NCBI GenBank assembly: GCA_026545765.1
Contig: CM048841.1
Location: 65,113,354-65,177,353, forward strand
DNA from: Plantago major
Lineage: Eukaryota > Streptophyta > Magnoliopsida > Lamiales > Plantaginaceae
Direction of reading: 5' to 3'
DNA: 64,000 nt
Shown here: in pieces, positions 44,750 to 57,578 of the stretch
How positions within the stretch are numbered: the first letter of the stretch is position 1
Layout: the number at the start of each line of letters is the position of its first letter
Position numbers and translations under genes: made by a program
The notes under the pieces: generated by a model
The model's database searches: none
What the model was told of the DNA's origin: nothing
The model's input: the letters and a program-made list of their open reading frames with translations, nothing else

Positions 44750-46611
44750 GCTCAAAGTAGTGCCAAGAAGGAGTCAAAGGATGACTATGAGAACCTCCTT
44801 CCCTTCTTCAAGACTCATACCTTGCCAAAGCATATTCAATGCTTCAAGAAATGGCAGAGGTTAAGGTGCTCTGATCTCTCTGAAATACTTAGAATCACAG
44901 ATCAACCAACAAGACGAGCACGAGCTCTTGACCTGGAAAACTATATCCATGCAATGTTCCCTACTGAACAATATCAGGTTGCGACCTTAATGCATAAAGA
45001 TTTTTCCAACGAAGTGGCACACAAACTGGTGCAAGCCTTCAAAAGGCGATGGTCGCATCAGACAGATGGCTTTCAAGCCAGTCTTACCCAAGACACTCCA
45101 ATTTATACCCTTTGAGCAAGAGGAAGTTAATGGCCAAAAAGTTACTGTTCCAGAAGTGATAAATCCGGTATCTGAAGACGATGAGGAGGAAGAGACTGAT
45201 GAGAATGACTATGAAGAACCTCCTTCTGACCATTACAAGGATGAGGATGATAAGAAGCATGATGATGATGCCCCTGCACCAGGGACAGGAGGGATTGCAC
45301 AAAGTAATAATACCTCAGTTGCTGAAAAGCACACTGAGAGGACATCACAAAAATCCCCTCCTCCATCTCCTCAGAAATCTACCCATCCATCTCCTCAACA
45401 AAAAGACTCTCCTGAAAAAGTAGTTGAGCACTCTGAGGAAAACACTCAGAAAATAGTGGATGCACAAGCCAGAGTTGCTCAACTCAAACAACTGTTGGAG
45501 GAAGAACAACAGCTACATCTTCAATTGGAAGAAAAGATAGTTGAATTCAGAGTCAAGCTAGATAAACTTGAAGAACAAACACGCAAAGAGACGCAAGCTT
45601 ACTCTGAGATTAAAGGGCCCCGGGATGCTGTTGATTATATTGCTAAGGAGCTAGATGCTGAACAAGTATCTGAAGAAAAGCATGCTGCTAAGGCTGCATC
45701 TTCACCAAAGAAACCATCCTTCAAAGGCAAGAAACCCATATCTGAGATGGTTGCCGCCTTCAGAAACCTTGATGAAGAAGTTCAAGAGGATGAAGATCAC
45801 TGGGCTGATGACTCAGATGATGAAGAAGACAAGGCATTGGCAGAACACCGCAATGAACACTTAGCGGTTTCTCATCTGAAAAGGAAGCTAATTGCTCCTG
45901 AAGTATTCAACAAACTGCCAAATGTCCACTCCCAAGAATACATGAATAGATACCAAGTTATGGAAAATCTTAAAAAGGAGTTGTCTTCACAGAACAAAGA
46001 CGTAATTGCCTCCGTCCCCTCAGATATGAAGAAATTCACTGAGCTCATCACTCAGAGAACAACTAGTATATTCCTTGCTCAGAAGGATCTGGGGATGGTA
46101 AGGGACGATGATGTGTCATTAGCTGAAAAAGCTTTTTATGAGGCAAGTTACACTGCTGGCAAAGCAGACGCCAACTAGGCCCATTGGCAGAGCTCACTGA
46201 TAAGGAAAATGGACTTATCAAACAAAATCAGGAGCTCAAGGCTGAACTTCATAATTTGGTTACTGCCTACAATTACTTGCAAAGGAATTTTGAGTCTCTC
46301 TCAGAATCCTTTGTGGTACTTAGTCAGTCAACAATGACCAAGGGGGAGGATTTGGACCTCAAGGTCAGGGGGAAGGATTTCAACAAAAGAAGAAATCTGG
46401 AGTTGGTGCTGCTCAGAAAGGAAGAGGAAACAAGAGAACTTCCCAGCAACCACTCAGAATAAATGAGCATTCCTCAAGTCAAGTTGCTTTGCAAATAGTA
46501 GCTACTTCCCAGCAACCAACTGAAAAAACAACAATGATAACAAGGGCAGGGCACAAAGACCTCCAAGGAGCACCAAGGCTCCAAGGAGAAGACAAGTGAA
46601 AGGGATTGAAG

Positions 46612-46640
46612 AGTCTGAAGAAGAAGAAGAAGAAGAAGAA

Positions 46641-46671
<31 letters not shown>

Positions 46672-46680
46672 AAGAAGGCC
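46612..46680 (+). repeat. expanded (gaa)n microsatellite in Sire-2 ORF3
   Basis: A run of about 20 gaa/aag triplets encodes poly-Glu in the ORF3 frame and poly-Lys in a neighbouring frame. Sire-1 has only about six triplets at 51910, so the repeat expanded in Sire-2. Confidence 0.9.
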
Positions 46681-47584
46681 AAATCAAATCCCAGGGCAAT
46701 GAAAAAGGCTGCAAATCACCTAACAAGAGAAATATGGAAGATGAGGATGAAGCTCCTCTTCACAGAAAAAGAAGAAAGGTTGATAGTCTATCTGAGCCCA
46801 TAGCTGCAAAGCTTTTGGCAGCTAAAACACCCTCAGAAAATACCAAGTCAATCCAGGGTGGTTCTTCAAGCAATCCCCCAAAGGAGAATTCAAGACAAAG
46901 GAGGAATAGATTGAGAGCTGAAAGAAGAAAAGGTCAACTTCCACTCAGGCCAGAATAAGCCAGAATTGAGTCTGTGAAGACCAACAATGACTCCTCTGTC
47001 TACAGGTGCATTAATTAGAAGAATGGCTACTGGATTATGGAACTCAAGCACTTACTGGTAAATGAAAAATTTCCAGAACCAATCCATAAACAGCTCATGG
47101 CATGGAGAAAAGACAAGCAGTCTTGATTAATACCAACCACATCAAAGCCTGGTTGGATTTTGAAGTAATCAACAGAATAGAAGCCATGAAAAAGGACCTC
47201 TCTGATGATTGTCCTTATGGAAAGCCAGATGATGTGCACAGAATTCCTAACATCACTGGAACAGGCACAAGAGCAAGACTTGATGTGGAACCCTATGAGT
47301 CTTTCTACATGACTGAAGATCAATACAAGGGTGACATCAGATATCTGAAGATCATATATGAATACTTCAAGCTATCAGATTTCAGAATTGACCATGCCTG
47401 GAAATGGGGAAAGTATCCGTGGGTCAAACAATTTGCCAAGAAGAATCCCACCATAACCTACAAGGAAGTTTGTGGATTTGCCAGAAACACTAAGATGATA
47501 GTCAGGACTTTGCTCTTTGACTACTCAGATGATATCAAAAGGTTTGGGGATTGGGAATTTGCAAATTGTCCACAGATCTGCTGA

Positions 47585-47962
47585 TTGAAGACTAGAAGAT
47601 TTTGAAGACTTGGAGACTAGTTTATTAGGATGTCTACTTGGAGCTTGGTTACTCCTGTTGTCCTAATTTAACTATGTATTCTGTATCTTGCTGACTGAGT
47701 TGAAATGTATTTTATGTATTAAGTTATCTTTGAATTTTACTTGTAACATATCTGATGAACCTACTCTCAGATATCAATCTATAAAAAGATAACTTGTCAG
47801 CAAAGATCACACCTTGTGATTTGGTTGATGTTTACTTTCTGCACTTAATTAAAATAAATTGAAAAGATCATAAGAAATTATTTAAGTGTTAGATTGTTCC
47901 CTCTTCCAAGTTGTAAAGGTTTTAAAGATAGTCATCGTTGACTGATCAAAAAGGGGGAAATT
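47585..47962 (+). other. Sire-2 3' untranslated region and polypurine tract
   Basis: Non-coding. It ends with aaaaagggggaaa, the polypurine tract, two bases before the 3' LTR. The region closely matches 52862-53235 of Sire-1. Confidence 0.85.
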
Positions 47963-49518
47963 TGTTAGGAATATCTGTTTAGATTTTGATCAGCAACCTA
48001 ATGACTTATCTTAGCTCAGAAAGGTTGTTAGTACTCTTGGTTCACTTGAACACTGTAAAAGCGGAAAATCACTAAGTATGTTAGTCTAGCAAATCTTGTA
48101 TAGGATGTTAGGTCTCTGAATGTATTTTTTATATCTTCGATGAAGACCAAGAAGAAGGCATCCAGCAGGAGAGTTCAACAACTTTTTGAAGTTTTGAAGA
48201 CTGCACAAGATTGCTGAAGACGAAGGTCATCAGATACCTGTGTCCACATATCTTGAATAAACAAGCGTTTTTCAATAAACAAGTTTTGCAAAAGACATCT
48301 GAGAACACAAGGTTTCTGAACGAGGAAAAGTGCCCACAGATATCTATGCTCAGATACCCTAGATAAAACTATGTTTCTGGGAAACAATGTTTCAACAGGT
48401 ATCTGGAGATGAGAAGGTTTCTGGAAAGGGACATGCAATGCTTCAGAAAGCGTGCATAGCTCCATTGGCACTACAGGACAAAAATAGTACAATGCAATAA
48501 ATGCGTAGACAGAGACATCTGAACAAAAGAGGAAATCTCTGAAAAGAGACAACATCTTCTGCAGTACTATTTTCATATATCAATAGTTTGAATTTCATTA
48601 AGCCTAACAGATACTATTCAAACGGCATGATTTTCAACTATAAATATCATCACTTAGAATGCTTGAAAGACACACATTGAACACCTTGAACTTACAGAAC
48701 GAACTTATTTCTTTCAAGCATACAAGCCTTCAACCTACTTACTCTTTAGCTTACAGTTGCGACTAAGCTTTTCAATCCTAAGTAGCACGAAAGTTCTAAG
48801 TGTACTGATCCTTAACAAGCATTGCTATCTGCGAAGGAGTTGATTCAAAAGATCAAGTATCTAAGTTTCATTCTCCAGAACATTTAACGTAGACTTGGGT
48901 CAGTAAAGAATATATCACCACACATTGTGAAGTGTGTTAAGTGATTCTTGTTCTATAGAGTATTCCTACATAACTGAGAAAGTTATTAAGACTACTCACC
49001 TGACAAACTACTTTAACCAACACCTTAAACGACGTGGAGTATAGGAAGTACTTAGTTTGGGAAACTAAGGAATAACTCCAAGGTTACTGAGTATAGGAAG
49101 TACTTGGCTGTGAGCCGTGGAATAACTCGGGGGGGACACTTTGTTGGTAACCTAGTGTATTTAGGAATCGAGAGAAGATATTTGTAAGGTGAACTCAATT
49201 ATCTGTCTTAGTGGATTCTAGGTCTGAGAAAGGCCGAAGTGGATTAGTTGAAGGATTACGCCACCTTCAGATACCACTATAAAGATCAGTGTTATTTACT
49301 TTCTGCAACTTATTACTTGCTTTATTTACCTTGCTGAGTATTTACACACACCTTGCTGAGCACGTGCACTTATCACAGAAAAGTCTTCCGCTCTCTGAAA
49401 TTAAGTATCAGATATCCTCACAGATATCTGAGAAATTGTGTCTGTCGATAAAAGTTGTAAAAGACTATTCACCCCCCCCCCCTCCTAGTCTTTTCCTTTG
49501 CCGTTATCTGGACCAACA
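47963..49518 (+). repeat. Sire-2 3' LTR
   Basis: This 1,556-bp LTR pairs with 33208-34720. It has TATAAATA at 48639-48646 and an 11-base poly-C tract near its end. Confidence 0.95.
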
Positions 49519-49523
49519 CATAG

Positions 49524-52500
49524 TCTCTGAGGAACAAGATTCTGAGCGTTCTACTAAGAAGTTATATATCTCAGACATCTATACTTTCCACTCTGATACT
49601 CTACTCATTTTTCTAAAATGCTTAACACTTTCTACTTACAGGCTCAAAAAGAAGTAGAAGTTGCTAGGGATATGCCACCTCAATCCCCACAACCAATGGA
49701 AGTTGATGAGGCCAACAAGCCTTCATCATCTGAGAGAATACCAGAAACTGCACAAGTTTCTGAGAGACACATATCTGAGCCTCCTATTGTGGAGGTAATT
49801 GACTTCTCAGATATCTGAAATTGTCTAATTATTTCTCTTAACAAATTTCTAAGTGTTATGCTATATTCTCAGATTCAAAAAGAAAGAGAGGATGCTGAGG
49901 ATCAGACTTCCAAGTCCCCTCATCACACCAAGATATCTGAGACACCTGGAATCTCAATAGTCCAACCATCTGAGCCTGTTTCTATTGCACAGGTAACATA
50001 GATACCTGACTACTCTAAAACCCAGATATCTACTAAAGTTTTGAAACTAACTCAAAACTCTCTCTTTCAGGCTCAAGCTAGTGCCACAATGGTCCCTGAA
50101 GTTTCAGACAAGGACCTACTTCCATATTTCAAGAATCACACTCTGCCAAAGCATCTCAAGTGCTTCAAGAAATAGCAGAGACTCAGATGCTCTGATTTGA
50201 CTGAAATAACAAGGGTCACTGATCACCCTACCAGAGGAGAAAGAGCATTTGACCTTGAAAATTATGTCCATGCAATGTTCCCAACAGAGAAATATACTTT
50301 TGCTTCTCTAATGCATAAGGACTTCATCAAGGAAGTGGCACACAAGCTCACTTAAGCCTTTGAAAAGGCAGATGGTCAGACCAGAATGGAGTTTTCATTC
50401 AAGCCAATCTTGCCCAAGTCTCTACAAATCATACCCTCTGAGCAAGAGGAAGTAAATGGGCAAATGATCACTATTCCAGAAGTGATCAATTAGGTCTCTG
50501 AAGATGAAGAAGAGAAGGAGACTGATGAGAATGATTAAGAAGAACCTCCTTCTGAACATCACAAGGATGGGGATGATAAGAAGGATGATGATGATGCCCC
50601 TGCACCAAGTATAGGAGGGATAGCACAAGGAACTATTGCCTCAGCTGCTGAAAAGCTCACTGAGAGGACATCACAGAAATCCCCTCCTTCATCTCCTCAG
50701 AGATCTACCCATGTATCTCCCAACAAAAATACACTACTGAACAAGTAGTTGAGCACTCTTAGAATAACACTCAGAAATTATTGAATGCACAAGCCAGAGT
50801 TGCTCAACTTAAACAATTGTTGGAGGAAGAACAACAGCTAAATCTTCAACTGGAAGAAAAGATAGCTGAATCTAAAGCAAAGCTCCAAAAGATTGAAGAT
50901 CAAACCATCACGAAAATGGAAGCTTATGCTGAAATGAAAGAACTCCGGCTTGCTGTTCAGGCAATTGCTGAAGAATTAGATACTGAGCAAGTATTTGAAG
51001 ACAAGCATGATGCTAAGGCTGCATTACCAAAAGATGTACCATCCTCCTCACTGAAAGGAAAGAAGCCCACCTCTGAGATGGTTGCTGGACTAGAAAACAT
51101 TGATGAAAATGTCCAAGAGGATGAAGATCACTGGGCTGATGACTCAGATGATGAAGAAGAGAAGAAATTGGCAGAACACCGAAATGAGCACTTGGTGGTG
51201 TCTCATTTGAAAAGGAAACTGATTGCTCCTGAAATTTTCAACAAGCTGCCAAATGTCAACTCCAATGAATACTTGAATAGATACCAAGTACTGGCTAAAT
51301 TGAACAAGGAGTTATCTTCTCAGAATGAAGCCGCCATTGCATCAGTCCCTGCAGAGATGAAGAAATTCACTGAGCTCATCACTCAGAGAACAACCAGTCT
51401 GGTCATTGCTCAGAAAGACCTAGGCATGGTTAGGGATGATGACCAAAACTTGACTGCAAAAGCTTTTGAAGAGGCTAGCTATGCTGTTGGAAAAGCAGAT
51501 GCTGTTCAAGGTCCACTAGCAGAGCTCACTGATAAGGACAATGGACTTATCAAACAAAATCAGTATCTCAAGGCTGATCTGGAAAAGTTGGTTGCTGCTT
51601 ACAACTATCTGCAAGGCAACTTTGACTCCCTTTCAGAATCATTTGTGATTCTTAATTAGTCAGTCAACAATAACTAAGGGGGGAGGATCTCAAGATGCTC
51701 AGAGAGGAAGAGGAAGAGGAAACAAAAGAAAATCTGAACAACCACCTCTCAGACTAATTGAGCCCTCCTTCAGTCAAGCTGCTACTCAGATAGTAGCAAC
51801 AACTCAGCAGATTCCTGAACAAGGAATGATAACAAGGGCCAGATCACAGAGACCTCCAAAGGGAACCAAATCCCCAAGGAGAAGACAGGTAAAAGAGATT
51901 GAAGAGTCTTCTGAAGAAGAAGAAGAAAAAGAAGGCCAAATCAAATCACAGGGCAATGCGGAAGGCTGCAACTCACCCAACAAAAGAAATCTGGAAGATG
52001 ATGATGAGGATGAGGATAAAGATGAAGCTCCTCTTCACAGAAAGAGAAGAAGGATTGATAGCCTAACTGAGCCCTTAGTTGCAAAGCCAATAGCAGCTAA
52101 AACACCCTCTGGAAATACCAAGTCTATCCAGGGTGGTTCTTCAAGCAATCCCCCAAGGGAGAATTCAAGACAAAGGAGGAACAGGCTGAGAGCTGAACAA
52201 AGAAAACTTCAACTTCCACTCAGGCCAGAGGATGCCAGAATTGAATATGTGAAGAGTGATGAACATTCCTCCGACAAGTGCATTCAACAGAAAAATGGCT
52301 ATTGGATACTGGAACTCAAGCACTTGCTTGTAAATCAGAAGGGATTTTCAGTACCCATCCATCAACAGCTCATGGCATGGAGAAAAGACAAGCCTACCTT
52401 GATCAACACCAATCATATAAAAAATTGGTTGGATTTTGAAGTGATCAAGAGAATAGAAGCCATGAAGAAGGACCTCTCTGATGAATGTCCTTATGGAAAG

Positions 52501-52861
52501 CCAGATGATGTGCACAGAATTCCCAACATCACTGGAACAGGCACAAGAGCAAGACTTTATGTGGAACCCTATGAGTCTTTTTACGTGACTCAAGAGCAAT
52601 ACAAGGGTGACATAAGATATCTGAGGATCATATATGAATAATTCAAGCTACCAGATATCAGAATTGAGCATGCCTGGAAATGGGAAAAGTATCTGTGGGT
52701 CAAACATTTTGCCAAAAAGAATCCCACCAAAACCTACAAGGAAGTCTGTGGATTTGCCAAAAACACTGAGATGATAGTCAGGACCTTGCTCTATGACTAG
52801 TCAGATGATATCAAAAGGTTTGGGTATAGGGAATTTGCTAATTGATCCATAGATCTGCTGA
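49524..52861 (+). pseudogene. Sire-1 ORF3, exon 3 end to exon 6
   Basis: After Sire-2, exon 3 ends at about 49560, where one G of the AAG/GT junction is lost. Exon 4 is 49642-49794 (153 bp) and exon 5 is 49873-49992 (120 bp), again multiples of three. Exon 6 runs from 50071. It has DKDLLPYFKNHTLPKH, the same coiled coil (QLKQLLEEEQQLNLQLEEK), a long open part at 50781-51659 (helix-rich, VSHLKRKLIAPEIFNKLPN), and another at 51826-52641 with ECPYGKPDDVHRIPN and GTGTRARL. Stops include TAG at about 50176, TAA at about 50355 and TAG at 51657. The end TGA is 52859-52861. Confidence 0.78.
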
Positions 52862-53235
52862 TTGAAGACTTGAAGATTTTGAAGACTAGTTTATTAGGAT
52901 GTCTACTTGGAGCTTGGTTACTCCTGTTGTCCTAGTTTACTATGTAATTTTGTATCTTGCTGATTGTTTTGTAACTTACTTTATCATTTGTAAAAGTTAC
53001 CTGTGAACTCTCCTTGTAAACATATCTGATGAACCTACTCTCAGATATCAATCTATAAAAAGATAACTTGTCAGCAAAGATCACACCTTGTGATTTGGTT
53101 GATGTTTACTTTCTGCACTTACTTAAATGAATTGAAATGATCATAAGAAATGATTAAGTGTTGGATTGTTCCCTCTTCCAAGTTGTAATAGGTTTTAAAG
53201 ATAGTCATCGTTGACTGATCAAAAAGGGGGAAATT
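52862..53235 (+). other. Sire-1 3' untranslated region and polypurine tract
   Basis: Non-coding. The tract aaaaagggggaaa at 53221-53233 precedes the 3' LTR. Confidence 0.85.
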
Positions 53236-54837
53236 TGTTAGGATTATCTGTTTAGATTTTGATCGGCAACTTAATGACTTATCTTAGCTCAGAAAGGTGG
53301 TTCGTACTCTTGGTTCACTTGAACACTGTAAAAGAGGAAGATCACTAAGTATGTTAGTCTAGCAAATCTTGTATAGGATGTAAGGTCTCTGAATGTAATT
53401 TTTATATCTTTTAAGAAGACCAAGAAGAAGGCATCCGGCAGAAGAGTTCAACAAATTTGAAGATTTGAAGACTGCACAAGATTGCTGAAGACGAAGGTCA
53501 TTAGATACCTATGTCTAGATATCTTAAAGAAACAAGTGTTTTTCAATAAACAAGTTTTGCAAAAGATATCTGAGAACACAAGGTTTCTGAACAAGGAAAA
53601 GTGCCAACAGAAACCCGCACTCAGATACCTTGGATAAAACTATGTTTCTGGGAAACAATGTTTCAACAGGTATCTGGAGATGTGAAGGTCTTTGGAAAGG
53701 GACATGCAATGATTTACAAAGCGTGCATAGTTCCGTTGGCACTGCAGAACAAAAATAGTACAATGCAATAAATGCGCAGACAGAGACATCTGAACAAAAG
53801 AGGAAATCCCTTAAAAGAGACATGGTCTTCTGCAGTACTATTTTCATATATCAATAGTTTGAATTTGAATTGAGCCTAACGGATACTATTTAAACGGCTT
53901 CAAATTCAACTATAAATATCACCACTTAGAATGCTTGAAAGACACACTACACCTTGAACTTACACTGAAACTACCAAGCTTCTTTGCTAATACAACTAGT
54001 GGTATCTTTCTCTCAAGCATACAAGCCTTCAGCCTACTTAATCTCTAACTTACAGTTGCAACTATGCTCTTGAATTCTAAGTAGCACGAAAGTTCTAAGT
54101 GTCCTGATCCTTAACAAGCATTGTTATCTGTGAAGGAGTTGAATCAAAAGATCAAGTATCTAAGTTTCATTCTCCAGAACATTTAACATAGACTTGGGTC
54201 AGTAAAGAACATATCACCACACATTGTGAAGTGTGCTAAGTGACACTTGTTCAAAACGGTAGTATTACATAACTGTAGAAGTTATTAATCTACCAATTTG
54301 ACAAACTCTCCTTCACCAACACCTTAAACGGCGTGGAGTACAGGAAATACTTAGTTTGGGAAACTAAGGAATAACTCCAAGGTTATTGAGCATATGAAGT
54401 ACTTAGTTTGGGAAACTGAGGAACAGCTCAAAGGTTTCTGAGTATAGGAAGTACTTGGCTGGGAGCCGGGGAACACTTGGTTGGGAACCTAGTGTATTTA
54501 GGAATCGAGAGAAGATATTTGTAAAGTGAACTCAATTATCTGTTTTAGTGGATTCTAGGTCTGAGAAAGGCCGAAGTGGATTAGTTGAAGGATTACGCCA
54601 CCTCCAGATACCACTATAATTTGTTGTGTTATTTACTTACTGCATTTACCTTGCTTTAGTCATCTTGATAAGTACTTACACACTACTGAGCACGTGCACT
54701 TATCACAAAAAGTCTTCCACTCTCTGAAATTAAGTATCAGATATCTGAGAAATTGTGTTTATCGACAAAAGTTGTAAAAGACTATTCACCCCCCCCCCCC
54801 TCTCTTGTCTTTTCCTTTACCGTTATCTGGACCAACA
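53236..54837 (+). repeat. Sire-1 3' LTR
   Basis: This 1,602-bp LTR starts TGTTAGGATTATCTG and ends GGACCAACA, followed by the target duplication gtatt. It shares diagnostic variants with the LTR at 13433. The poly-C tract is 12 bases. Confidence 0.95.
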
Positions 54838-54842
54838 GTATT

Positions 54843-57561
54843 TCACTGAGGTGAATAAATCATTAGTACAGTAGAAAAGTATCTCAATGTCCAATACATG
54901 CCATTCTATGATCGATATGCAACTATGTACACCTCAAAATAGGGTCATAGCGGATTAACACATTTCATGTTTGAACATATCTTGATATAGTAACATGAAG
55001 CTGAATCTTTAGTTCAAGTTTGAACTTTCAAATATATGGGATCAATTCACTCTATGAATTTATTTTTACCAGCTTATTCATGTTCTTCCTCCCCTAAGCT
55101 GGGAAAAACTGGGGCTCATGATATTACAATGCCCAGCTTAGAAATTGATATACGCATACAATCATTTTGTATGCTTCACGCATTAGTTCTCTGGGGAAAA
55201 TAATATTGTAGGGAGTCAATATATTTGCACAGTTGGATTTTCTTGTACTGAAAATAAATTTGCCCCAAACTTGGAGATCATACTTTAGGGCTTCCGGCCA
55301 TAATCATAGTCGACTTTAATAGAGTGACTCTTGCTCATATCTCCATTTTCATGCTTAATCCCAATGTCTTGTATTGACATTAACATTACAACACGAGATA
55401 ACTTTTAGCACATAATCATATGAAAACTTCAGGTTTCACAGGAACGGTTAAGTTATAACCGGATAACCTAATTTGTCACATCAAATTTGCATATATCAAT
55501 ATACGTCTATATTATCACTTTGACATATATACAAAAGTATTTTGAAAACTAGCCAAAATGATGCAACATAAAGAAACAAAGCTTTGTTTTTTATATTTGG
55601 CAAGACTTATAAGTACTCATTCAATGAGTAAGTCTAACATGTGCTCTTCTGAGGCACAAAGCTTGCTTGTAAACATGCATTATAATATGTTTGATGTATG
55701 TATACTTGTCACAACCAATAGTTATATGCGAACAAAAAATTTCATTTATGTTTTCAGAAGTCTTTGTTGTAAGAATTGTTACACCTACTTAGCCCCCAAC
55801 ACTCCATTCGGAGAGTATACAGAACATGTCAGGTTTCCACCCAAATACTCAGACAACATAATTTAGCATATTATATTATTATCAACTTGAGGTTGATGAG
55901 TTATTTTATAACGAGCAAATGTTTACATTCACTTCAGGGAATGAGAAGAATCAAAATGTTCACATTCACTTTTGGTGAAGCTTGGATTATGTTCTATTGG
56001 TCTTGCATTTAAAGTTTTATAACTTTATTATTTTTCCAACCACCTCTTATGGTGTGATCATAGATGCACTTGAGTATAGATTAATTAATGGTGGTTCATT
56101 TCCAATATACCAATTCGCCATTAGCTCATTTTGCAACCCTCTTAATTTTCCAAGTATCTCCAATCACTTCGGGGAAAGGAGAAATATCATTTGTATTTGT
56201 TATTCATAATACAAGATGACAACTTTTGCAAATAAATTGAACTTCTAGTTCATCATCATGTAAAATATGTATGAATAACAATAGTTGCACTCATATTATA
56301 GTACTATGGTCTACGAGATCAACCATTGTTCTTGTGAGCTAGGGGTATATCTTTACCACATACATAGTATCAAATTTATCATGGCCTTTAAGATCCATAC
56401 TATTTATAGTAGTATGCACATGATTGCTACTTCGGGAGCAATATAAGAAATTGTGCTTTTATGAGAATGACTTTAAGTCCACTTGCACACATATGATTTC
56501 AATTTCAAGTTGGACATGTTATAAAGATTAATACTACCAACTTTAGGTTGGAAGTTATCACTTTCTTTGCATCACCATCAATAAAATTTTATAGAATCTC
56601 TTAATATGGGTGTGTATTCTATCTTTGGCTAGCTAATCAAAGCTAGAATATTGACAAATCTGTTGATGGATTTGTGGCTAGAATATTAACCATATGTTGG
56701 TGGATTTATCATGGTCCATGATATGTATGTGCACACATATATTTTAACAAAGGAATTTCAGTGATTCCGAACCATCAATTGTTAGCCACTTCTGGGGGTT
56801 TGCAATTCTTGAACATTTTGGATCAAATATTTGTGTCAATGATAATTTGACATTCACTTTATTTTCAATAACCACATCAACTTTCATGGTTTTGTATCTC
56901 ATATTCACTTCAGGGAATATGATAAAATACATTATATTTTTCACCGCTTGAAAGGTCCATCCAAATCATGAGTTTGGATATCAGATTCGCCAGATTTGAT
57001 TCACCACGAATAAGAAAATTAAAGTGGTGTTAGATGATATCATATGATGAGAAAAATAAATTCAACAAAGTAAATTATAAACAAAATAAAATTTATCTTG
57101 AAAGATTATAAGTAATAGTTTTATGGTTCCAAGGATATGTAGCTCCATTGATAGCATCATTAGTATTTTAGCTCCACCGGTTGAAACTCATAAGTGATCA
57201 GACTAACACACATGACATCATCTATCAAAATTCATTGCCCTGATCTTAAGTATGTCATCAGTATGCCATCCTCTATGGTTGCTTCATACATCTTTAGGAA
57301 GGAAATACAAAAACAAAGAACTTATTAGTATATAATCTCAAACTGAAAAATAATAAAATGAATCAGTGTAGTATATAACTAAGAGATGGGGTTAATGTAA
57401 TAAGAAATATCTATTCATGATCATCATCATCAACCGCCTGCTTTATTCCACAATTATTGGATCATGACTCATGATTTACTTATCATTCATGGTCAATCAT
57501 AACTCTCCTCTTCTGCTAGCTTTTCCCTCGGATCACAATTTCCATTCTCTCTATCAGTTGG
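54843..57561 (-). other. Copia-D interior, non-coding, with a recurring TTCCCTGAAGTG motif
   Basis: No gag or pol is recognisable on the minus strand, nor on the plus strand, where ORFs at 55558 and 55982 lack domains. On the minus strand, versions of TTCCCTGAAGTG recur near 55930, 56165 and 56905, with weaker ones near 56430 and 56785. This could be a long leader of Copia-D or an unrelated repeat. Confidence 0.45.
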
Positions 57562-57578
57562 TTGAGCAGCTGATAACG
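57562..57578 (-). promoter_or_regulatory. Copia-D primer binding site
   Basis: On the minus strand, CGTTATCAGC directly follows the LTR end TCTTAACA. It is the same half-tRNA-Met-type site seen in Copia-C at 58304. Confidence 0.7.

Larger units (their letters stand above)
42092..47584 (+). pseudogene. Sire-2 ORF3: intron-containing third ORF
   Basis: Exons: 1 (42092-43880), 2 (43961-44068), 3 (44150-44260), 4 (44341-44481), 5 (44561-44671), 6 (44750-47584). Exons 2-5 are 108, 111, 141 and 111 bp, all multiples of three, so every intron is phase 0. Exon 1 has the HLLVHWDVLAC domain and KKRKTDE. Exons 2-5 are Glu/Ser/Pro-rich. Exon 6 has LLPFFKTHTLPKH, an acidic stretch, a coiled coil (QLKQLLEEEQQLHLQLEEK), a second helix-rich block, Glu and Lys/Arg runs, and a conserved end domain (ECPYGKPDDVHRIPN type). 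A shift near 42235, another near 42525, TAG near 42803 and later stops kill it. Function unknown. Confidence 0.8.
33208..49518 (+). mobile_element. Sire-2: second Sirevirus-like element, inserted in Sire-1 ORF3
   Basis: It spans 16,311 bp with LTRs of 1,513 and 1,556 bp and a perfect target duplication, catag at 33203-33207 and 49519-49523. The LTRs share private variants (cttcgatgaagacc) that the Sire-1 LTRs lack, so the two form a true pair. The few differences between them suggest a fairly recent insertion. It contains every part of the family: primer site, gag, pol, hairpin spacer, ORF3 with five introns, purine tract. It is inactivated by stops, a mutated RT active site and insertion H. 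Confidence 0.95.
13433..54837 (+). mobile_element. Sire-1: Sirevirus-like Ty1/copia element with nested insertions
   Basis: The boundary LTRs (13433-16686 and 53236-54837) are flanked by a perfect target duplication, gtatt at 13428-13432 and 54838-54842. Without insertions B, G and Sire-2 the element is about 16 kb. Order: LTR, primer site, gag with CCHC knuckle, protease, integrase, RT, RNase H, hairpin spacer, long intron-containing ORF3, purine tract, LTR. LTRs over 1.5 kb, an extra ORF after pol and the pol sequence ([20 protein letters not shown] types) place it in the Sirevirus/Maximus group. Many stops show it is dead. Confidence 0.92.

Noticed and set aside
46606-46803. 65-codon Lys-rich ORF
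   Set aside because: It is the shifted frame of the gaa expansion that encodes Glu in ORF3.
55558-56209. Plus-strand ORFs of 102 and 75 codons
   Set aside because: No domain, antisense to Copia-D and AT-rich composition; likely chance.
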